Shown one piece after another: positions 44,114 to 54,295 of a stretch of DNA of 60,459 nt (its first letter is position 1; every line of letters begins with the position of its first letter). Source of the DNA: Candidatus Enterococcus myersii (lineage in GTDB: Bacteria > Bacillota > Bacilli > Lactobacillales > Enterococcaceae). A model generated the notes under the pieces. The model was not told the origin of the DNA, made no database searches, and saw only the letters and a list, made by a program, of their open reading frames with translations. Where the stretch lies: the NCBI RefSeq assembly GCF_017316025.1, contig NZ_JAFLVT010000014.1, positions 1-60,459 of the forward strand, in the 5' to 3' direction. The position numbers and the translations under genes were made by a program.

Positions 44114-45808
44114 CTATTTAGAAGAAAATTTTTGCATTTCTCTTTTAAATAAAATTTGAGGAAAATGAAACCGTTTTTGATTAAGGGTAACCTCTTTTTT
44201 CTTCCCCCAATATTTTTTTGTTAACTTAATTGCAAATAACGCGACACAATTAATTGCTAAAATCAATAAGGATAAAATGAAAATATCTACAAAATGCCCA
44301 AAGTGCTGTAACTCTTTAATTTTTGTAGTCATCACACTGGTTCGCGCAGAAACTAAGAAAATCAAACCGCTAATTGTTACCATACTATTGGTGAAATAAT
44401 AGCTCATCATCTCTAAAATCGTCCCCCGAGAATTAGGAATTATAATGCGCCATACTAAATCAATCCAACGATCTCCCATAATTTGCGAAGTTTTTTCCCA
44501 ACTATGATCCATTTTTTGAAAGCTTTCTTTTGCCATTTGATAGGGCGTGGCAAAAAAGTGAATAATATTGGCGATCACTAAAATACTTAGCGTATTGTGT
44601 AGCGTTGTTCCACTAAAAGCCAACAAGAACATGACCCCTAAAACCATCCCCGGAAAACTATTGGTTAAGGTTGCAAATAAATCAATGCCTTTAGCTGCAA
44701 TACTATTTTGACGGCTAAAGGAAGTAACAATCCCAGCTAAATAGGCAATACTCATCCCCAACACCGCTGAAATCAGACTGACAATTAACGAATTACTTAA
44801 TGTATTACTTAGTAAATCATCAGCAAAAAATTCACGAAAGTTCTCTGTGGTGAAAATCATTTCGTAAGGCCAGGCTGTGACAAAGGGAATAATAAACATA
44901 ACTGAAAACATGGCCAACAAACTGCCGCCGACTAGGACAAACAATAAACCCAAAAAGCTGTCGCGGACTAGATTGGCTACCACTGGTACCTTACGACGTT
45001 GTTTAAAGGACTGCTGTAATTTTTGCAACTGACGAATCAGTAAAACACTGAATAATGATGGTATCAACATGGATAATGCGACAAGTGAGCCTTTTTGAAA
45101 ATCTGGAATAGAACCGGTAAACCCTTCATAGAGTAACGTCGTAATAAACACTTTGCGTCCACCTACCGCCGTTGGAATCCCAAAGTCGGTAAACGCCATG
45201 AAAAATGTTTGACAAAAACTGATCCCAATTAATTTTTGCATCGGGCGTAAAACATTTTGTAATACACTGGTTATTGGGCTATCCCCCAATAAGCGCGAAA
45301 CGACTAAATATTGTTGGTCCAAATAATCCATGCCGTTATAAAGGAGCAAATAGGCAGTTGGCAACGTATAAATAAAATAGCCCAAAATGACGCCACTAGA
45401 ACCATATAAATCAAAAAGTTCAAAGCCTAAGATTCTAGTCCAAAGCCCTTGTTTACCAAAACAATAAAGTAAGACAAAGCCATAAGTAATCGTTGGTAAT
45501 AACATTGGCAAACGAAAGAGCAAATCGCTAAACTGACGTATAGGTTGAAAAAGTCGTGAAAAATGCATCCCATAAGCCAAAAGCCATGCGGTAATTGTTG
45601 CAAGCGCCGCAGCAATGCCGGCGTGTATCACACTGTTTAAAAAGCCTACTAGCCAACCACTTTGCCATAAAATACGAACTGCCCCTTCAAGTGGTTGACC
45701 TTCAAAAAGTCCAGCTATAATTAAAGTAATAACTGGGATAATAAAGAAGATGATAATTCCGCCAATTAATAGCCACTGTACCAAATCTGTAATTTTTATT
45801 GCTTTCAT
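44114..45808 (-). CDS. Fused double-domain 2-AEP ABC transporter permease
   Basis: A 564-residue protein with about twelve helices made of two homologous permease halves, corresponding to PhnU and PhnV fused into one chain. An EAA-type cytoplasmic loop is seen in the first half (SRLLGDSPITSVLQNVLRP) and a clearer one in the second (SQIMGDRWIDLVWRIIIP). Its ATG overlaps the ATPase stop (ATGA). Iron-family permeases (FbpB/SfuB) share the fused layout, but the operon context favours phosphonate. Confidence 0.88.
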   Translation of the reverse strand: MKAIKITDLVQWLLIGGIIIFFIIPVITLIIAGLFEGQPLEGAVRILWQSGWLVGFLNSVIHAGIAAALATITAWLLAYGMHFSRLFQPIRQFSDLLFRLPMLLPTITYGFVLLYCFGKQGLWTRILGFELFDLYGSSGVILGYFIYTLPTAYLLLYNGMDYLDQQYLVVSRLLGDSPITSVLQNVLRPMQKLIGISFCQTFFMAFTDFGIPTAVGGRKVFITTLLYEGFTGSIPDFQKGSLVALSMLIPSLFSVLLIRQLQKLQQSFKQRRKVPVVANLVRDSFLGLLFVLVGGSLLAMFSVMFIIPFVTAWPYEMIFTTENFREFFADDLLSNTLSNSLIVSLISAVLGMSIAYLAGIVTSFSRQNSIAAKGIDLFATLTNSFPGMVLGVMFLLAFSGTTLHNTLSILVIANIIHFFATPYQMAKESFQKMDHSWEKTSQIMGDRWIDLVWRIIIPNSRGTILEMMSYYFTNSMVTISGLIFLVSARTSVMTTKIKELQHFGHFVDIFILSLLILAINCVALFAIKLTKKYWGKKKEVTLNQKRFHFPQILFKREMQKFSSK

Positions 45809-46578
45809 AGCTGTGCCACCTGGTGGGTACCTTGAAATAGAGCAAAGATATTTTGAATATTACGATATTTCGTTTCCAATTGCGCCACTACAAAATCCTG
45901 GATAAACGGACTGCCCGCTTCAGCGATAATTTCTGCCGGCGCAGCAAATTTTGCGACCCGACCATTTTCTAAGACCATCACTTTATCTGACAATGTCAAC
46001 GCCTCTTCTGGATCATGGGTCACGATGATAGTGGTTAGCTGCAATGTTTTAGCGATCATTTGAATTTTTTCTTTAATCGATTCTTTGATGACACCATCTA
46101 ATGCACTTAAAGGCTCATCTAGCAATAAAATTTCTGGTTTCATTACCAATGTTCTTCCCAAGGCTACGCGTTGTTTTTGCCCACCAGATAAAGCACTGAT
46201 TGGTTTATCCAAATGTTTTTCTAAATCGAGGAGTTGAATTAATTCCGCTACTTCTTCTTTTGTAGAAAGACTAGGTTTTCTTTTCAAACCATAAAGTAGA
46301 TTTTCTCTTGCAGTTAAATGAGGAAACAGACCATAATCTTGAAAGACAATATTAAAGCCGCGTTTTGCCATTGGCACGTTGGTGATATCTTGCCCTTTGT
46401 ATACCAAACGCCCACTGTTGGGTTTTTCTAAACCTAAAATCATATTTAATAAAGTAGTTTTGCCAGAACCAGAGCGACCGAGAATGGAAACAATTTCCCC
46501 CGGTTTAATCACTAAATCAATATCGGTCAAAATCGTCTGTGCACCAAAACTTTTATTTACTTGTTGAATTTCTAACAT
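45805..46578 (-). CDS. phnT: 2-AEP ABC transporter ATP-binding subunit
   Basis: A 257-aa ABC ATPase: Walker A GRSGSGKTT, Q-loop VFQDYGLFPHLT, signature ALSGGQKQR, Walker B EILLLDEPLSALD and H-loop VTHDPEEAL. It is the first gene of the five-gene unit ATPase, permease, binding protein, phnW, phnX. The start ATG 46578 follows AAGGGG. No dedicated regulator gene adjoins the operon. Nothing marks it as a recent acquisition beyond the flanking repeat and the lack of links to its neighbours. Confidence 0.9.
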   Translation of the reverse strand: MLEIQQVNKSFGAQTILTDIDLVIKPGEIVSILGRSGSGKTTLLNMILGLEKPNSGRLVYKGQDITNVPMAKRGFNIVFQDYGLFPHLTARENLLYGLKRKPSLSTKEEVAELIQLLDLEKHLDKPISALSGGQKQRVALGRTLVMKPEILLLDEPLSALDGVIKESIKEKIQMIAKTLQLTTIIVTHDPEEALTLSDKVMVLENGRVAKFAAPAEIIAEAGSPFIQDFVVAQLETKYRNIQNIFALFQGTHQVAQL

Positions 46579-46730
46579 TTCTCTGCCCCTTTTCTTTTGA
46601 CTGAAATTTTCGAAAAAACTATCAATTCCGCTTCACTGACTTCAGTATAGAGGCAAAATATTAATGACTTGACACCTTTAAGTAAAAGATTGGTAAAGCC
46701 TGTATATTTTATGTAAATAGTCACTAGGAT

Positions 46731-46970
46731 AAGAAAAGCTGAAGGAATCGGGTAGCCCTGAGCCATAAGATCTAAATTTGTTAAAATGGCTCCTTCTTTT
46801 TCGCAAATTTAGGCTTAAGGCCGAAGGGGTGATTCGTGAAGCTAGACAGTTAGAAACGCGTTTCGAACTCGTTTAGCTTTTGAGCATTAAGACAGAATTT
46901 CAATAAATTGCCCTGCAAATTTCTTGAAATTTTGACTTAAGGCCGATAAAGCTAGTTCGTGAAACTAGGA
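46731..46970. repeat. Dispersed intergenic repeat, copy C
   Basis: About 240 bp align in the same order and orientation with 24681-24954. Shared tracts include TTTCGAACTCGTTT, AGCATTAAGA and ATTTCAATAAATTG, and both end with AAGCTAGTTCG. The stretch 46579-46730 between the phnT start and the repeat has no gene, and a TATACT lies there as a weak promoter candidate. Confidence 0.75.
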
Positions 46971-47028
46971 ATTGTTATAACGGCTACGCTAATTTTTCTC
47001 GCGAAAAACTTATTCTTTCCTTCCAGAT

Positions 47029-47080
47029 AAAAAAGGATTCAGTGTAAAAGCCCTAACGGCTATCCACTGAATCCTTTTTT
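47029..47080 (-). terminator. Terminator of leuS
   Basis: AAAAAAGGATTCAGTG (47029-47044) and CACTGAATCCTTTTTT (47065-47080) are perfectly complementary. Confidence 0.93.
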
Positions 47081-47125
47081 AACAATAAGCAGAAAGATTG
47101 CTTCTACCTGTGTTTTTTCATTTTT

Positions 47126-49537
47126 TTAATTGGCAACAATATTCACTAATTTATTTGGTACGACGATCACTTTGCGAACTGTTTTGCCGGCAATATGTTC
47201 TTTAATCGCATTATCTGCCAATGCAGTTTTTTCTAATTCATCTTTTGAAAGATCGCGGGCAACTTGGACTTTGCTGCGAACTTTACCATTCACTTGGAAG
47301 ACAACTTCAATTTCATCTTCAACCAATTGCGCTTCATCATAAGTTGGCCAAGCTACATAAGAAATACCGCCTTCATTGCCTAAAATCGCCCAAAGTTCTT
47401 CTGCGATATGGGGGGCGATTGGTGCTAATAATTGCACAAAGCCTTCAATATACGCATAGGAAAGTGCTTCTGTTTTGTATGCTTCATTGATAAAGACCAT
47501 CAATTGTGAAATTGCGGTGTTAAAGTGCATCTGTTCGTAATCTTCGGTTACTTTTTTTACCGTTTGATGGTAAACTTTAGTCAATTTACCATCGTTAAAG
47601 GTCGTAATGCGATCGCGCATTTTTCCTTCTTCGTCTACGATTAAACGCCAAACGCGTTCTAAGAATTTGCGGCTACCTTCTAGCCCATTTTCACTCCAGG
47701 CAATCGACGCATCAAGTGGCCCCATAAACATTTCATACATCCGCAATGTATCTGCACCGTATTTTTCCACCACGTCATCTGGGTTTACCACATTACCACG
47801 GGATTTGGACATCTTTTCATTATTGCCCCCAAGAATCATACCTTGGTTAAATAGTTTTTGATACGGTTCTTTTGTTGGCACCACGCCGATATCATACAAG
47901 AATTTATGCCAGAAGCGAGCATACAATAAGTGCAAGACCGCGTGTTCAGCACCACCGATATAAATATCTACTGGTAACCAGCGTTCCAATTTATCATAGT
48001 CTGCTAAAACTGTTTTGTTGTGAGGATCGATATAACGCAAATGATACCAAGAACTACCTGCCCATTGTGGCATTGTATTGGTTTCACGGCGACCTTTTTT
48101 ACCCGTTTTCTCATCAACAACATTAATCCAATCTTCGATATTAGCTAGTGGTGATTCACCGGTACCACTTGGTTTAATATTATCTGTAACAGGTAAACGC
48201 AACGGTAATTCTTCTTCTGAAAGAGCTGTTGTTGTTCCATCTTCCCAGTGGATAATTGGAATTGGTTCACCCCAATAACGTTGACGAGAGAATAACCAGT
48301 CCCGCAAACGGTAGCTGACTTCTTTTTTACCAACGCCGTTTTCTTCAAGCCACGCGTTCATTTTTTCAATGGCTTCTTCTTTGTTTAAACCGTCTAAAAA
48401 GTCAGAGTTGATATGTTTGCCGTCACCTGTATAGGCTTCTTTTTTTACATCGCCGCCAGCTAAAACTGGAATAATATCCAGGCCAAATGTTTGTGCAAAT
48501 TCATAGTCCCGTTCGTCGTGAGCAGGTACTGCCATAATGGCGCCTGTCCCATAAGTCGCCAACACATAATCTGCGATCCAAATTGGAATTTGTTTGCCGT
48601 TAACTGGATTAATGGCGTAAGCTCCTGTGAAGACCCCTGTTTTTTCTTTTGCTAAGTCTGTGCGCGCTAATTCTGATTTTTTTGCTGCTTGCTCAATGTA
48701 AGCTGCTACTGCTTCTTTTTGTTCTGGCGTAGTGATTTTTTCAACTAAATCAAGTTCTGGTGCTAAAACAGCGTAGGTCGCACCAAACAATGTATCTGGT
48801 CTGGTAGTGAACACAGTGAAATCTTCATTGCTATCAGCAACTTTAAAGGTAACATTTGCTCCCACTGAGCGACCAATCCAGTTGCGTTGCATTTCTTTAA
48901 TACTTTCTGGCCAGTCAACCAAGTCAAGGTCGTCTAAGAGACGATCGGCATAGGCGGTAATTTTCAACATCCATTGACGCATTGGACGTCTGATGACATC
49001 GTAGCCGCCACGTTCACTCTTCCCATCAATAACTTCTTCATTGGAAATTACTGTCCCTAATTCTGGAACCCAGTTAACCGCAACTTCAGCTTCATAGGCC
49101 AAGCCTTTTTCATATAATTTGGTAAAAATCCACTGCGTCCATTTGTAGTATTCTGGATCAGTCGTATTAATTTCACGATTCCAGTCATAACTAAAACCTA
49201 ATGAATTAATCTGACGTTTGAAAGTTTCAATATTTTTCTTTGTAAATTCAGCTGGGTCATTGCCTGTGTCTAAAGCATATTGTTCCGCCGGCAAACCAAA
49301 AGCATCCCACCCCATTGGATGTAATACGCTAAATCCTTGTGAACGTTTCATTCGTGATAAAATATCCGTTGCTGTATAACCTTCTGGATGGCCTACATGT
49401 AGCCCTTGACCAGATGGGTATGGAAACATATCCAAGGCATAAAATTTGGGTTGATCTGTCTTGTCATGGGTATTAAACGTATTGTTTTTAGCCCAATATT
49501 TTTGCCATTTTTTTTCGATTTGCTTATGATCGTACAC
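47126..49537 (-). CDS. leuS: Leucyl-tRNA synthetase
   Basis: Class I synthetase of 803 aa that charges tRNA-Leu. The HIGH-type motif is HVGH (about residue 49, in [13 protein letters not shown]), the KMSKS motif is present in [10 protein letters not shown], and the CP1 editing domain lies between them. The C-terminal anticodon and LeuRS-specific domains are complete. It is preceded by a T-box leader, so expression responds to uncharged tRNA-Leu. Start ATG 49537 after AGGAGG. Confidence 0.98.
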   Translation of the reverse strand: MYDHKQIEKKWQKYWAKNNTFNTHDKTDQPKFYALDMFPYPSGQGLHVGHPEGYTATDILSRMKRSQGFSVLHPMGWDAFGLPAEQYALDTGNDPAEFTKKNIETFKRQINSLGFSYDWNREINTTDPEYYKWTQWIFTKLYEKGLAYEAEVAVNWVPELGTVISNEEVIDGKSERGGYDVIRRPMRQWMLKITAYADRLLDDLDLVDWPESIKEMQRNWIGRSVGANVTFKVADSNEDFTVFTTRPDTLFGATYAVLAPELDLVEKITTPEQKEAVAAYIEQAAKKSELARTDLAKEKTGVFTGAYAINPVNGKQIPIWIADYVLATYGTGAIMAVPAHDERDYEFAQTFGLDIIPVLAGGDVKKEAYTGDGKHINSDFLDGLNKEEAIEKMNAWLEENGVGKKEVSYRLRDWLFSRQRYWGEPIPIIHWEDGTTTALSEEELPLRLPVTDNIKPSGTGESPLANIEDWINVVDEKTGKKGRRETNTMPQWAGSSWYHLRYIDPHNKTVLADYDKLERWLPVDIYIGGAEHAVLHLLYARFWHKFLYDIGVVPTKEPYQKLFNQGMILGGNNEKMSKSRGNVVNPDDVVEKYGADTLRMYEMFMGPLDASIAWSENGLEGSRKFLERVWRLIVDEEGKMRDRITTFNDGKLTKVYHQTVKKVTEDYEQMHFNTAISQLMVFINEAYKTEALSYAYIEGFVQLLAPIAPHIAEELWAILGNEGGISYVAWPTYDEAQLVEDEIEVVFQVNGKVRSKVQVARDLSKDELEKTALADNAIKEHIAGKTVRKVIVVPNKLVNIVAN

Positions 49538-49581
49538 TGCTAAATCCTCCTAAAAATTAATTGACTGGCAATCAGTCGTAT

Positions 49582-49825
49582 AAAAAAAGTCCTATAAAAA
49601 GCTATGCTTTTTATAGGACGTAATCTACGTGGTACCACCTAATTTTGCTCATCAAAAAAGATAAGCCTCAAACGTTGTAACGATCGTCACCGTAACAGCC
49701 TACTTATTTCAACTGCTAACGCTAAAAGGCGAGTTCAAAAGAGTTCGTACACATTTCCACCAACCATGTGCTCTCTAAAACGATTTGCTTTTTACTATTC
49801 CTTCTCACAGCGAAGTTTTCTACTT
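49582..49825 (-). promoter_or_regulatory. T-box riboswitch (leucine) upstream of leuS
   Basis: The antiterminator core AGGTGGTACCACG is at 49627-49640. It is followed on the minus strand by a perfect 14-bp terminator (49589-49602 with 49606-49619) and a T-run. Stem I carries GAACTC, with CTC (49731-49733) a suitable leucine specifier codon, matching the downstream gene. Binding of uncharged tRNA-Leu(GAG) would favour read-through into leuS. Confidence 0.93.
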
Positions 49826-49842
49826 GTTAGTTATACTAACAA
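49824..49842. promoter_or_regulatory. Perfect inverted repeat TTGTTAGT-TAT-ACTAACAA at the leuS leader start
   Basis: The 8-bp arms lie between the end of the LysM hydrolase gene and the T-box, and contain TATAAC on the minus strand. It could be an operator over the leuS -10 or a small terminator for the upstream gene. Confidence 0.45.
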
Positions 49843-49864
49843 AGAATATACCAAAATTCAATTA

Positions 49865-51679
49865 TTATTTTACTTTTAGCGTTTGACCAGGATAAATGAA
49901 ATTGTTTTGAATTTTGTTTAACTGAATCAATTTATCCATCGTAATACCAAACTTATCGGCAATTCCCCAAACAGAGTCACCACTTTGTACTTGATAGGTT
50001 TTGCTGTTGTTTTGGCTGCTAGAATTTTGTGCTTGAACGCCTTGTACGCTGCCTTTTTTCACAATAACTTTTTGGCCTGGGTAAATAAAATCATTTTTGA
50101 TATTATTCCATTGACGGAATTGATCCATTGAAATTTTATATTTGTTCGCTACAGCCCAAACCGAATCTCCACTTTGAATGGTGTAGTATTGATTTTGACC
50201 GCTATTGCCCGTATTACTTGTATTTGTATTGTTACTTGGCTTAGCTGCGGTCGTATTTTGGGCAGGTTTATTATTTGTTGTACTAGCAGAACCATTTTTC
50301 ACCACTAGGCGTTGCCCCGGGTAAATAAAGTTATTCTTGATATTATTCCAGCTCACTAATGTATTCATACTAATACCATATTTATTTGAGATACCCCAAA
50401 CTGAATCTCCGCTTTGAACAGTGTAATAGGTTTTCCCGCTACTATTATTTGTATTGGCTGGTTTATTGGTACTTGGCTTATTGGTATTTTGTGCCGGCTT
50501 ACTTGGTGTTTTATTTGTCGTAGTAGAACCGCTAGCACCTTTTTTCACCACTAGGCGTTGGCCGGGATAAATAAAATTGTTTTTGATATTATTCCAGCTG
50601 ACTAAACTGCTCATACTAATATTGTACTTATTTGAGATGCCCCAAACTGAATCTCCGCTTTGAACAGTATAGTATTGTGTAGCACTAGAACTTGTTGTAT
50701 TTCCACTTGGTTTATTATTGTTTTGTGTCGGTTTACTTGGTGTTTCATTTGTTGTAGTAGAACCGTTAGTACCTTTTTTCACCACTAGGCGTTGGCCAGG
50801 ATAAATAAAATTGTTTTTGATATTATTCCAGCTAATCAAATTATTCATACTAATGCCATATTTGTTCGCGATGCCCCACACAGAGTCGCCACTTTGTACC
50901 GTATAATACTGGCTTACGCTTGAAGAAGAACCACTGGAACTGTTGTTATTAGTCGAACCAGAACCACCACTCCAAGCCCCTCCGCCAGCATTACCGCTAG
51001 CTGGTGTATCATAGCGAGTCAGTCCGTAACTTTCAATCACACTATTTAATGCTGAAGCATAGTTTGGTGCAGTAGCGTAACGTCCAGTTAACCAAGCCGT
51101 TGCATCTCTGTAAGAGCTGGTATTACTCTTCCAAGCACCACGATAATAATATTGACCGCCGATATAAACATTGCGTAATGTTGCAGCATTATCAGCAAAA
51201 GATTCTTTATAGGAAGGATAATCCCGGAAAGGTTCTTTCATGGTCACCCATTTCCCATTTAAATATTCTAAGGTGTTCATATAGACAGTTTTACCATTGT
51301 AACTGCCTTTAATACCAAATAAGTTATAGTAAGGTGCGCGGGATAAACTACTTGTTCCCCAACCACTTTCAACAATTGCTTGGGCAATCATGACAGAAGC
51401 ATATAAGTCGTTTGCTGCCGCTACAGGTTGTGCATGAGCTGCCAATTCTGTAATCAATGCAGTGGAATTACTACGACTAGAAGTTTGGCTTAAGTCTCTT
51501 GAAATTTGTGCTTGGTTGTTGCTTGTTGCTTCTGCTGTCACCGGTTTTGCCAAAGGTGCCACTACAGAGCAAGCAGTTAAAGTTGTGCCCACGATTGCCG
51601 CGCTTTTTTTAGCATCGCGGTAAAACTTAATTTGTTTTTCTTCTTTACGTCGTTCTTTACGAGAAACAAGTTGGGTCAA
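49865..51679 (-). CDS. Secreted N-acetylglucosaminidase (GH73) with five LysM repeats
   Basis: Cell-wall hydrolase of 604 aa. The basic N terminus and hydrophobic stretch (about 27-50) act as signal peptide, and a GH73 domain (about 70-225) shows the catalytic Glu region [15 protein letters not shown]. Five LysM modules of about 46 residues follow, joined by Ser/Asn/Thr-rich linkers, and bind peptidoglycan glycans. Repeats one to three are nearly identical ([13 protein letters not shown]...[17 protein letters not shown]). The layout recalls the enterococcal AtlA and Enterococcus hirae muramidase-2 autolysins. TTG 51679 is the start after GGAGG. A WalR box lies upstream. Confidence 0.92.
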   Translation of the reverse strand: MTQLVSRKERRKEEKQIKFYRDAKKSAAIVGTTLTACSVVAPLAKPVTAEATSNNQAQISRDLSQTSSRSNSTALITELAAHAQPVAAANDLYASVMIAQAIVESGWGTSSLSRAPYYNLFGIKGSYNGKTVYMNTLEYLNGKWVTMKEPFRDYPSYKESFADNAATLRNVYIGGQYYYRGAWKSNTSSYRDATAWLTGRYATAPNYASALNSVIESYGLTRYDTPASGNAGGGAWSGGSGSTNNNSSSGSSSSVSQYYTVQSGDSVWGIANKYGISMNNLISWNNIKNNFIYPGQRLVVKKGTNGSTTTNETPSKPTQNNNKPSGNTTSSSATQYYTVQSGDSVWGISNKYNISMSSLVSWNNIKNNFIYPGQRLVVKKGASGSTTTNKTPSKPAQNTNKPSTNKPANTNNSSGKTYYTVQSGDSVWGISNKYGISMNTLVSWNNIKNNFIYPGQRLVVKNGSASTTNNKPAQNTTAAKPSNNTNTSNTGNSGQNQYYTIQSGDSVWAVANKYKISMDQFRQWNNIKNDFIYPGQKVIVKKGSVQGVQAQNSSSQNNSKTYQVQSGDSVWGIADKFGITMDKLIQLNKIQNNFIYPGQTLKVK

Positions 51680-51716
51680 GTTGCTCGCCTCCTTTTTTAA
51701 GCTTTTCTTAACTTTA

Positions 51717-51722
51717 AGTATA
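51717..51722 (-). promoter_or_regulatory. -10 of the LysM hydrolase gene
   Basis: TATACT on the minus strand, 38 bp before the start codon, with a weak TTTTAA at the -35 position. Confidence 0.5.
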
Positions 51723-51770
51723 CAGGCTAATGTTTTTTATTAAAAGTTTTAAACGATTATTTCGGCAATT

Positions 51771-51787
51771 TGTTAAATTGCTGTAAC
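51771..51787 (+). promoter_or_regulatory. Candidate WalR box upstream of the LysM hydrolase
   Basis: TGTTAA-N5-TGTAAC fits the WalR consensus TGTWAH-N5-TGTWAH at all fixed positions. It lies about 50 bp upstream of the -10 but in the opposite orientation to the gene. The rest of 51680-52090 is AT-rich with no gene. Confidence 0.5.
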
Positions 51788-52039
51788 ATTATCTTTATTT
51801 AGTTATTTTTATTACTAACATTATTTATTTTATCAAGTTTTATCTGCTTAATTATTCAGAAATTAAGTTATTAAAAAAACAGCAAAATATTGCAAAACGA
51901 TTACATAAGTTCTGCTTTACAAAATATTTTTATATTATTTAATAAAAATGTGAAAAAGTGATATTTTCGACTTTTTTTAACCTTATCTTAATATCAGAAA
52001 AAATTTGTACCAATAAAAGAAAGGGACAACTTCTCATGC

Positions 52040-52045
52040 TATAAT
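52040..52045 (+). promoter_or_regulatory. Extended -10 of the PAP2 gene
   Basis: TGC-TATAAT, 46 bp before the start codon, with no clear -35. Confidence 0.6.
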
Positions 52046-52090
52046 AATTCCATTGTCAAATAATTACTTACATTTACTAAAGGAGAATTT

Positions 52091-52741
52091 ATGAAACATA
52101 AACTTTATTACCAATTTGCTGGTAGTTGTTCCTTATTACTGTTTGTCTTTTTAGGTTATGTGGTGAAATTTTACCGCCAATGGTTAACAGGCTTTGATAA
52201 TTTTATTACCAGCATCCTTCGTAGTGGATATCCCACTTGGAATAGTTTTTTTATTTGGATTACAAAATTTGCTAACCCTGCCACGATTGTCATTTTGGCA
52301 CTGGCCTTTTTATTTTTATTTTATCGCGGAAAGTATTACGCAGAAGCACTGTGGCTCTTTATAAATGTCGGCTTAGTGTCAGGGATTGTAAATCCGCTGA
52401 TTAAGCTGGTCTTCCAACGTGAACGTCCTACATTAGAGCATTTAGTGTCTGAACATAGTTTTAGTTTTCCCAGTGGACATGCTTGTGCCAGCATGATTTT
52501 ATATGGTACTTTGATTTTCATTTTGCCAGGTTTACTGAAAAACAAGCAAATTTTACTCGGACTACAAATTATGCTTGGCATTTTAATTGTTCTTATTGGT
52601 ACTAGCCGTATTTATCTCGGTGTTCATTTTCCAAGTGATATTATTGGTGGCTATAGCCTTGCTCTGGGCTGGCTCTGCCTAACATATCCTTACTTTAGCG
52701 AAAAACGCTTTGTCTGGCGTTTTAAAAACCAACAGAAATAA
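52091..52741 (+). CDS. PAP2-family membrane phosphatase
   Basis: Integral membrane lipid phosphatase of 216 aa with about six helices. The three phosphatase motifs are intact: KLVFQRERP (105-113), PSGH (127-130) and SRIYLGVHFPSD (172-183). Homologues act on undecaprenyl pyrophosphate (BcrC type) or phosphatidylglycerol phosphate. Start ATG 52091 after AAAGGAG. The tRNA-modification pair starts 15 bp downstream and may share the promoter. The lipid substrate is uncertain. Confidence 0.88.
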   Translation: MKHKLYYQFAGSCSLLLFVFLGYVVKFYRQWLTGFDNFITSILRSGYPTWNSFFIWITKFANPATIVILALAFLFLFYRGKYYAEALWLFINVGLVSGIVNPLIKLVFQRERPTLEHLVSEHSFSFPSGHACASMILYGTLIFILPGLLKNKQILLGLQIMLGILIVLIGTSRIYLGVHFPSDIIGGYSLALGWLCLTYPYFSEKRFVWRFKNQQK

Positions 52742-52755
52742 TGAGGGAATAGCAA

Positions 52756-53721
52756 ATGACTTTTTTATATAGTGAAGATACCAACAAACGTTATCATTCA
52801 TGGAATTATGCTTTACGCCAAGAATTTGGTGGTAAAATTTTCAAAGTACCTGTCGATGGTGGTTTTGATTGTCCGAATCGCGATGGTACCGTTGCGCGAG
52901 GCGGCTGCACTTTTTGCAGTGTTTCTGGCTCTGGAGACATGATCGTTGCACCAGAAGATCCCCTACCCCTTCAGTTTCATAAAGAAATTGATATGATGCA
53001 CCAAAAATGGCCCCATGTCGACCAATATATTGTTTATTTTCAAAATTTCACGAATACCCATGCCCCTTTAGCAGTCATTAAAGAGCGTTTTGAACAAGTG
53101 GTTAATTTACCCGGGGTAGTCGGACTTTCTGTGGGGACTCGCCCAGATTGCTTGCCTGAAGACGTGGTAGAATATTTAGCTGAGCTAAACGAACGTTTGT
53201 ATCTATGGGTTGAATTAGGCTTACAGACGACTTATGAACAAACAAGTAAAATTATTAATCGCGCTCACGATTATCCAACTTATGTTGATGCTGTGGCTCG
53301 CTTGCGCAAACACAACATAAATGTCTGTACACATTTAATTAATGGCTTACCTGGGGAAACACCGGAAATGATGGTGGAAAATGTTCGGCGCACCTTACTA
53401 GACAGTGATATTCAAGGTATTAAATTACATTTATTGCATCTGATGCGCAACACCCGCATGTTACGAGATTACCATGAAGGCCGCTTGCAACTGATGAGCC
53501 GCAAAAGCTATGTCACGGTTATTTGTGATCAATTGGAATTAATTCCGCCTGAGGTGATCATCCACCGCTTAACCGGCGATGCCCCGTGGGATTCTTTGAT
53601 TGGGCCGATGTGGAGTTTAAAAAAATGGGAAGTCTTAAATGCCATTGACGAAGAAATGCGTCGGCGCAATACGTATCAAGGAAGTAAAAATGTCTTGCTG
53701 GAGGCAAAAATTCATGCTTAA
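52756..53721 (+). CDS. mnmL: Radical SAM protein YtqA (MnmL; TIGR01212 type)
   Basis: Radical SAM enzyme of 321 aa. The cluster cysteines are in FDCPNRDG...GGCTFC (about residues 36-51), a long-spaced CxxxC-like arrangement typical of the YtqA/YhcC group. It forms an operon with ytqB (8-base overlap). My recollection is that the Bacillus YtqA and YtqB proteins were linked to the alternative route to mnm5(s2)U34 in tRNA and named MnmL and MnmM. I apply that by orthology and context. Start ATG 52756 after GAGGG. Confidence 0.85.
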   Translation: MTFLYSEDTNKRYHSWNYALRQEFGGKIFKVPVDGGFDCPNRDGTVARGGCTFCSVSGSGDMIVAPEDPLPLQFHKEIDMMHQKWPHVDQYIVYFQNFTNTHAPLAVIKERFEQVVNLPGVVGLSVGTRPDCLPEDVVEYLAELNERLYLWVELGLQTTYEQTSKIINRAHDYPTYVDAVARLRKHNINVCTHLINGLPGETPEMMVENVRRTLLDSDIQGIKLHLLHLMRNTRMLRDYHEGRLQLMSRKSYVTVICDQLELIPPEVIIHRLTGDAPWDSLIGPMWSLKKWEVLNAIDEEMRRRNTYQGSKNVLLEAKIHA

Positions 53722-54274
53722 AACGGCCATGCATTATAGCCACGAACTTTTAAGTGAAGTTGTAACTATTGGTGATCATGTCGTCGACGCCACTATGGGC
53801 AATGGTCACGACACACTTTTTTTAGCTAAATTAGTAGGCGTAGGTGGTAGAGTTGATGCTTTTGATATTCAAAAGGCTGCCCTTTTAGCCACAAAAGAAA
53901 AATTAGCTGCCCATCCGGAGGGAGTGGCTGTCAATTTACATTTAACCGGTCACGAGAATGTTGCCGATTACTTGCAAGGTGAAAAAATTAAAGCCGCTAT
54001 TTTTAATCTGGGTTATTTGCCACAAAGTGATAAACAGATTATCACTTTACCGCAGACAACAAAAAAATCATTAGATGCGCTTTTAGCCCATTTACAACCA
54101 AAAGGACGTATTATCATTGTCTGTTATTACGGTCATCCTGGTGGTAGAGAAGAATTAGAAACAATTCAAGCCTATTGCAGTGATTTGCCACAAAAACAAT
54201 ACAACGTCTTAGCCTATCAATTTATCAATCAAAAAAATCAGCCACCATTATTATTTTGCATTGAAGCCAAGTAA
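53714..54274 (+). CDS. mnmM: tRNA wobble-uridine methyltransferase YtqB (MnmM)
   Basis: A small SAM-dependent methyltransferase of 186 aa. Motif I is VVDATMGNGHDTLFLA (about 23-38) and the catalytic-site-like NLGYLPQSDK is near residue 95, as in the YtqB family. It methylates the wobble-uridine side chain, the last step of mnm5U formation in Gram-positive bacteria. ATG 53714 sits inside the end of ytqA, with GGAGG 9 bases upstream. The longer upstream frame is not the start. A perfect 20-bp terminator follows. Confidence 0.88.
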   Translation: MLKTAMHYSHELLSEVVTIGDHVVDATMGNGHDTLFLAKLVGVGGRVDAFDIQKAALLATKEKLAAHPEGVAVNLHLTGHENVADYLQGEKIKAAIFNLGYLPQSDKQIITLPQTTKKSLDALLAHLQPKGRIIIVCYYGHPGGREELETIQAYCSDLPQKQYNVLAYQFINQKNQPPLLFCIEAK

Positions 54275-54295
54275 TAGTGAACACTAGCTCGAATA

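Noticed and set aside
46572-46766. 64-codon minus-strand frame upstream of phnT
   Set aside because: It lies over the phnT 5' region and start of the repeat, has no ribosome site and no recognisable features.
49900-50930. Tandem DNA repeats as a possible CRISPR or minisatellite
   Set aside because: The period of about 210-240 bp is explained by LysM modules in a coding frame; no short repeats with unique spacers occur in the window.
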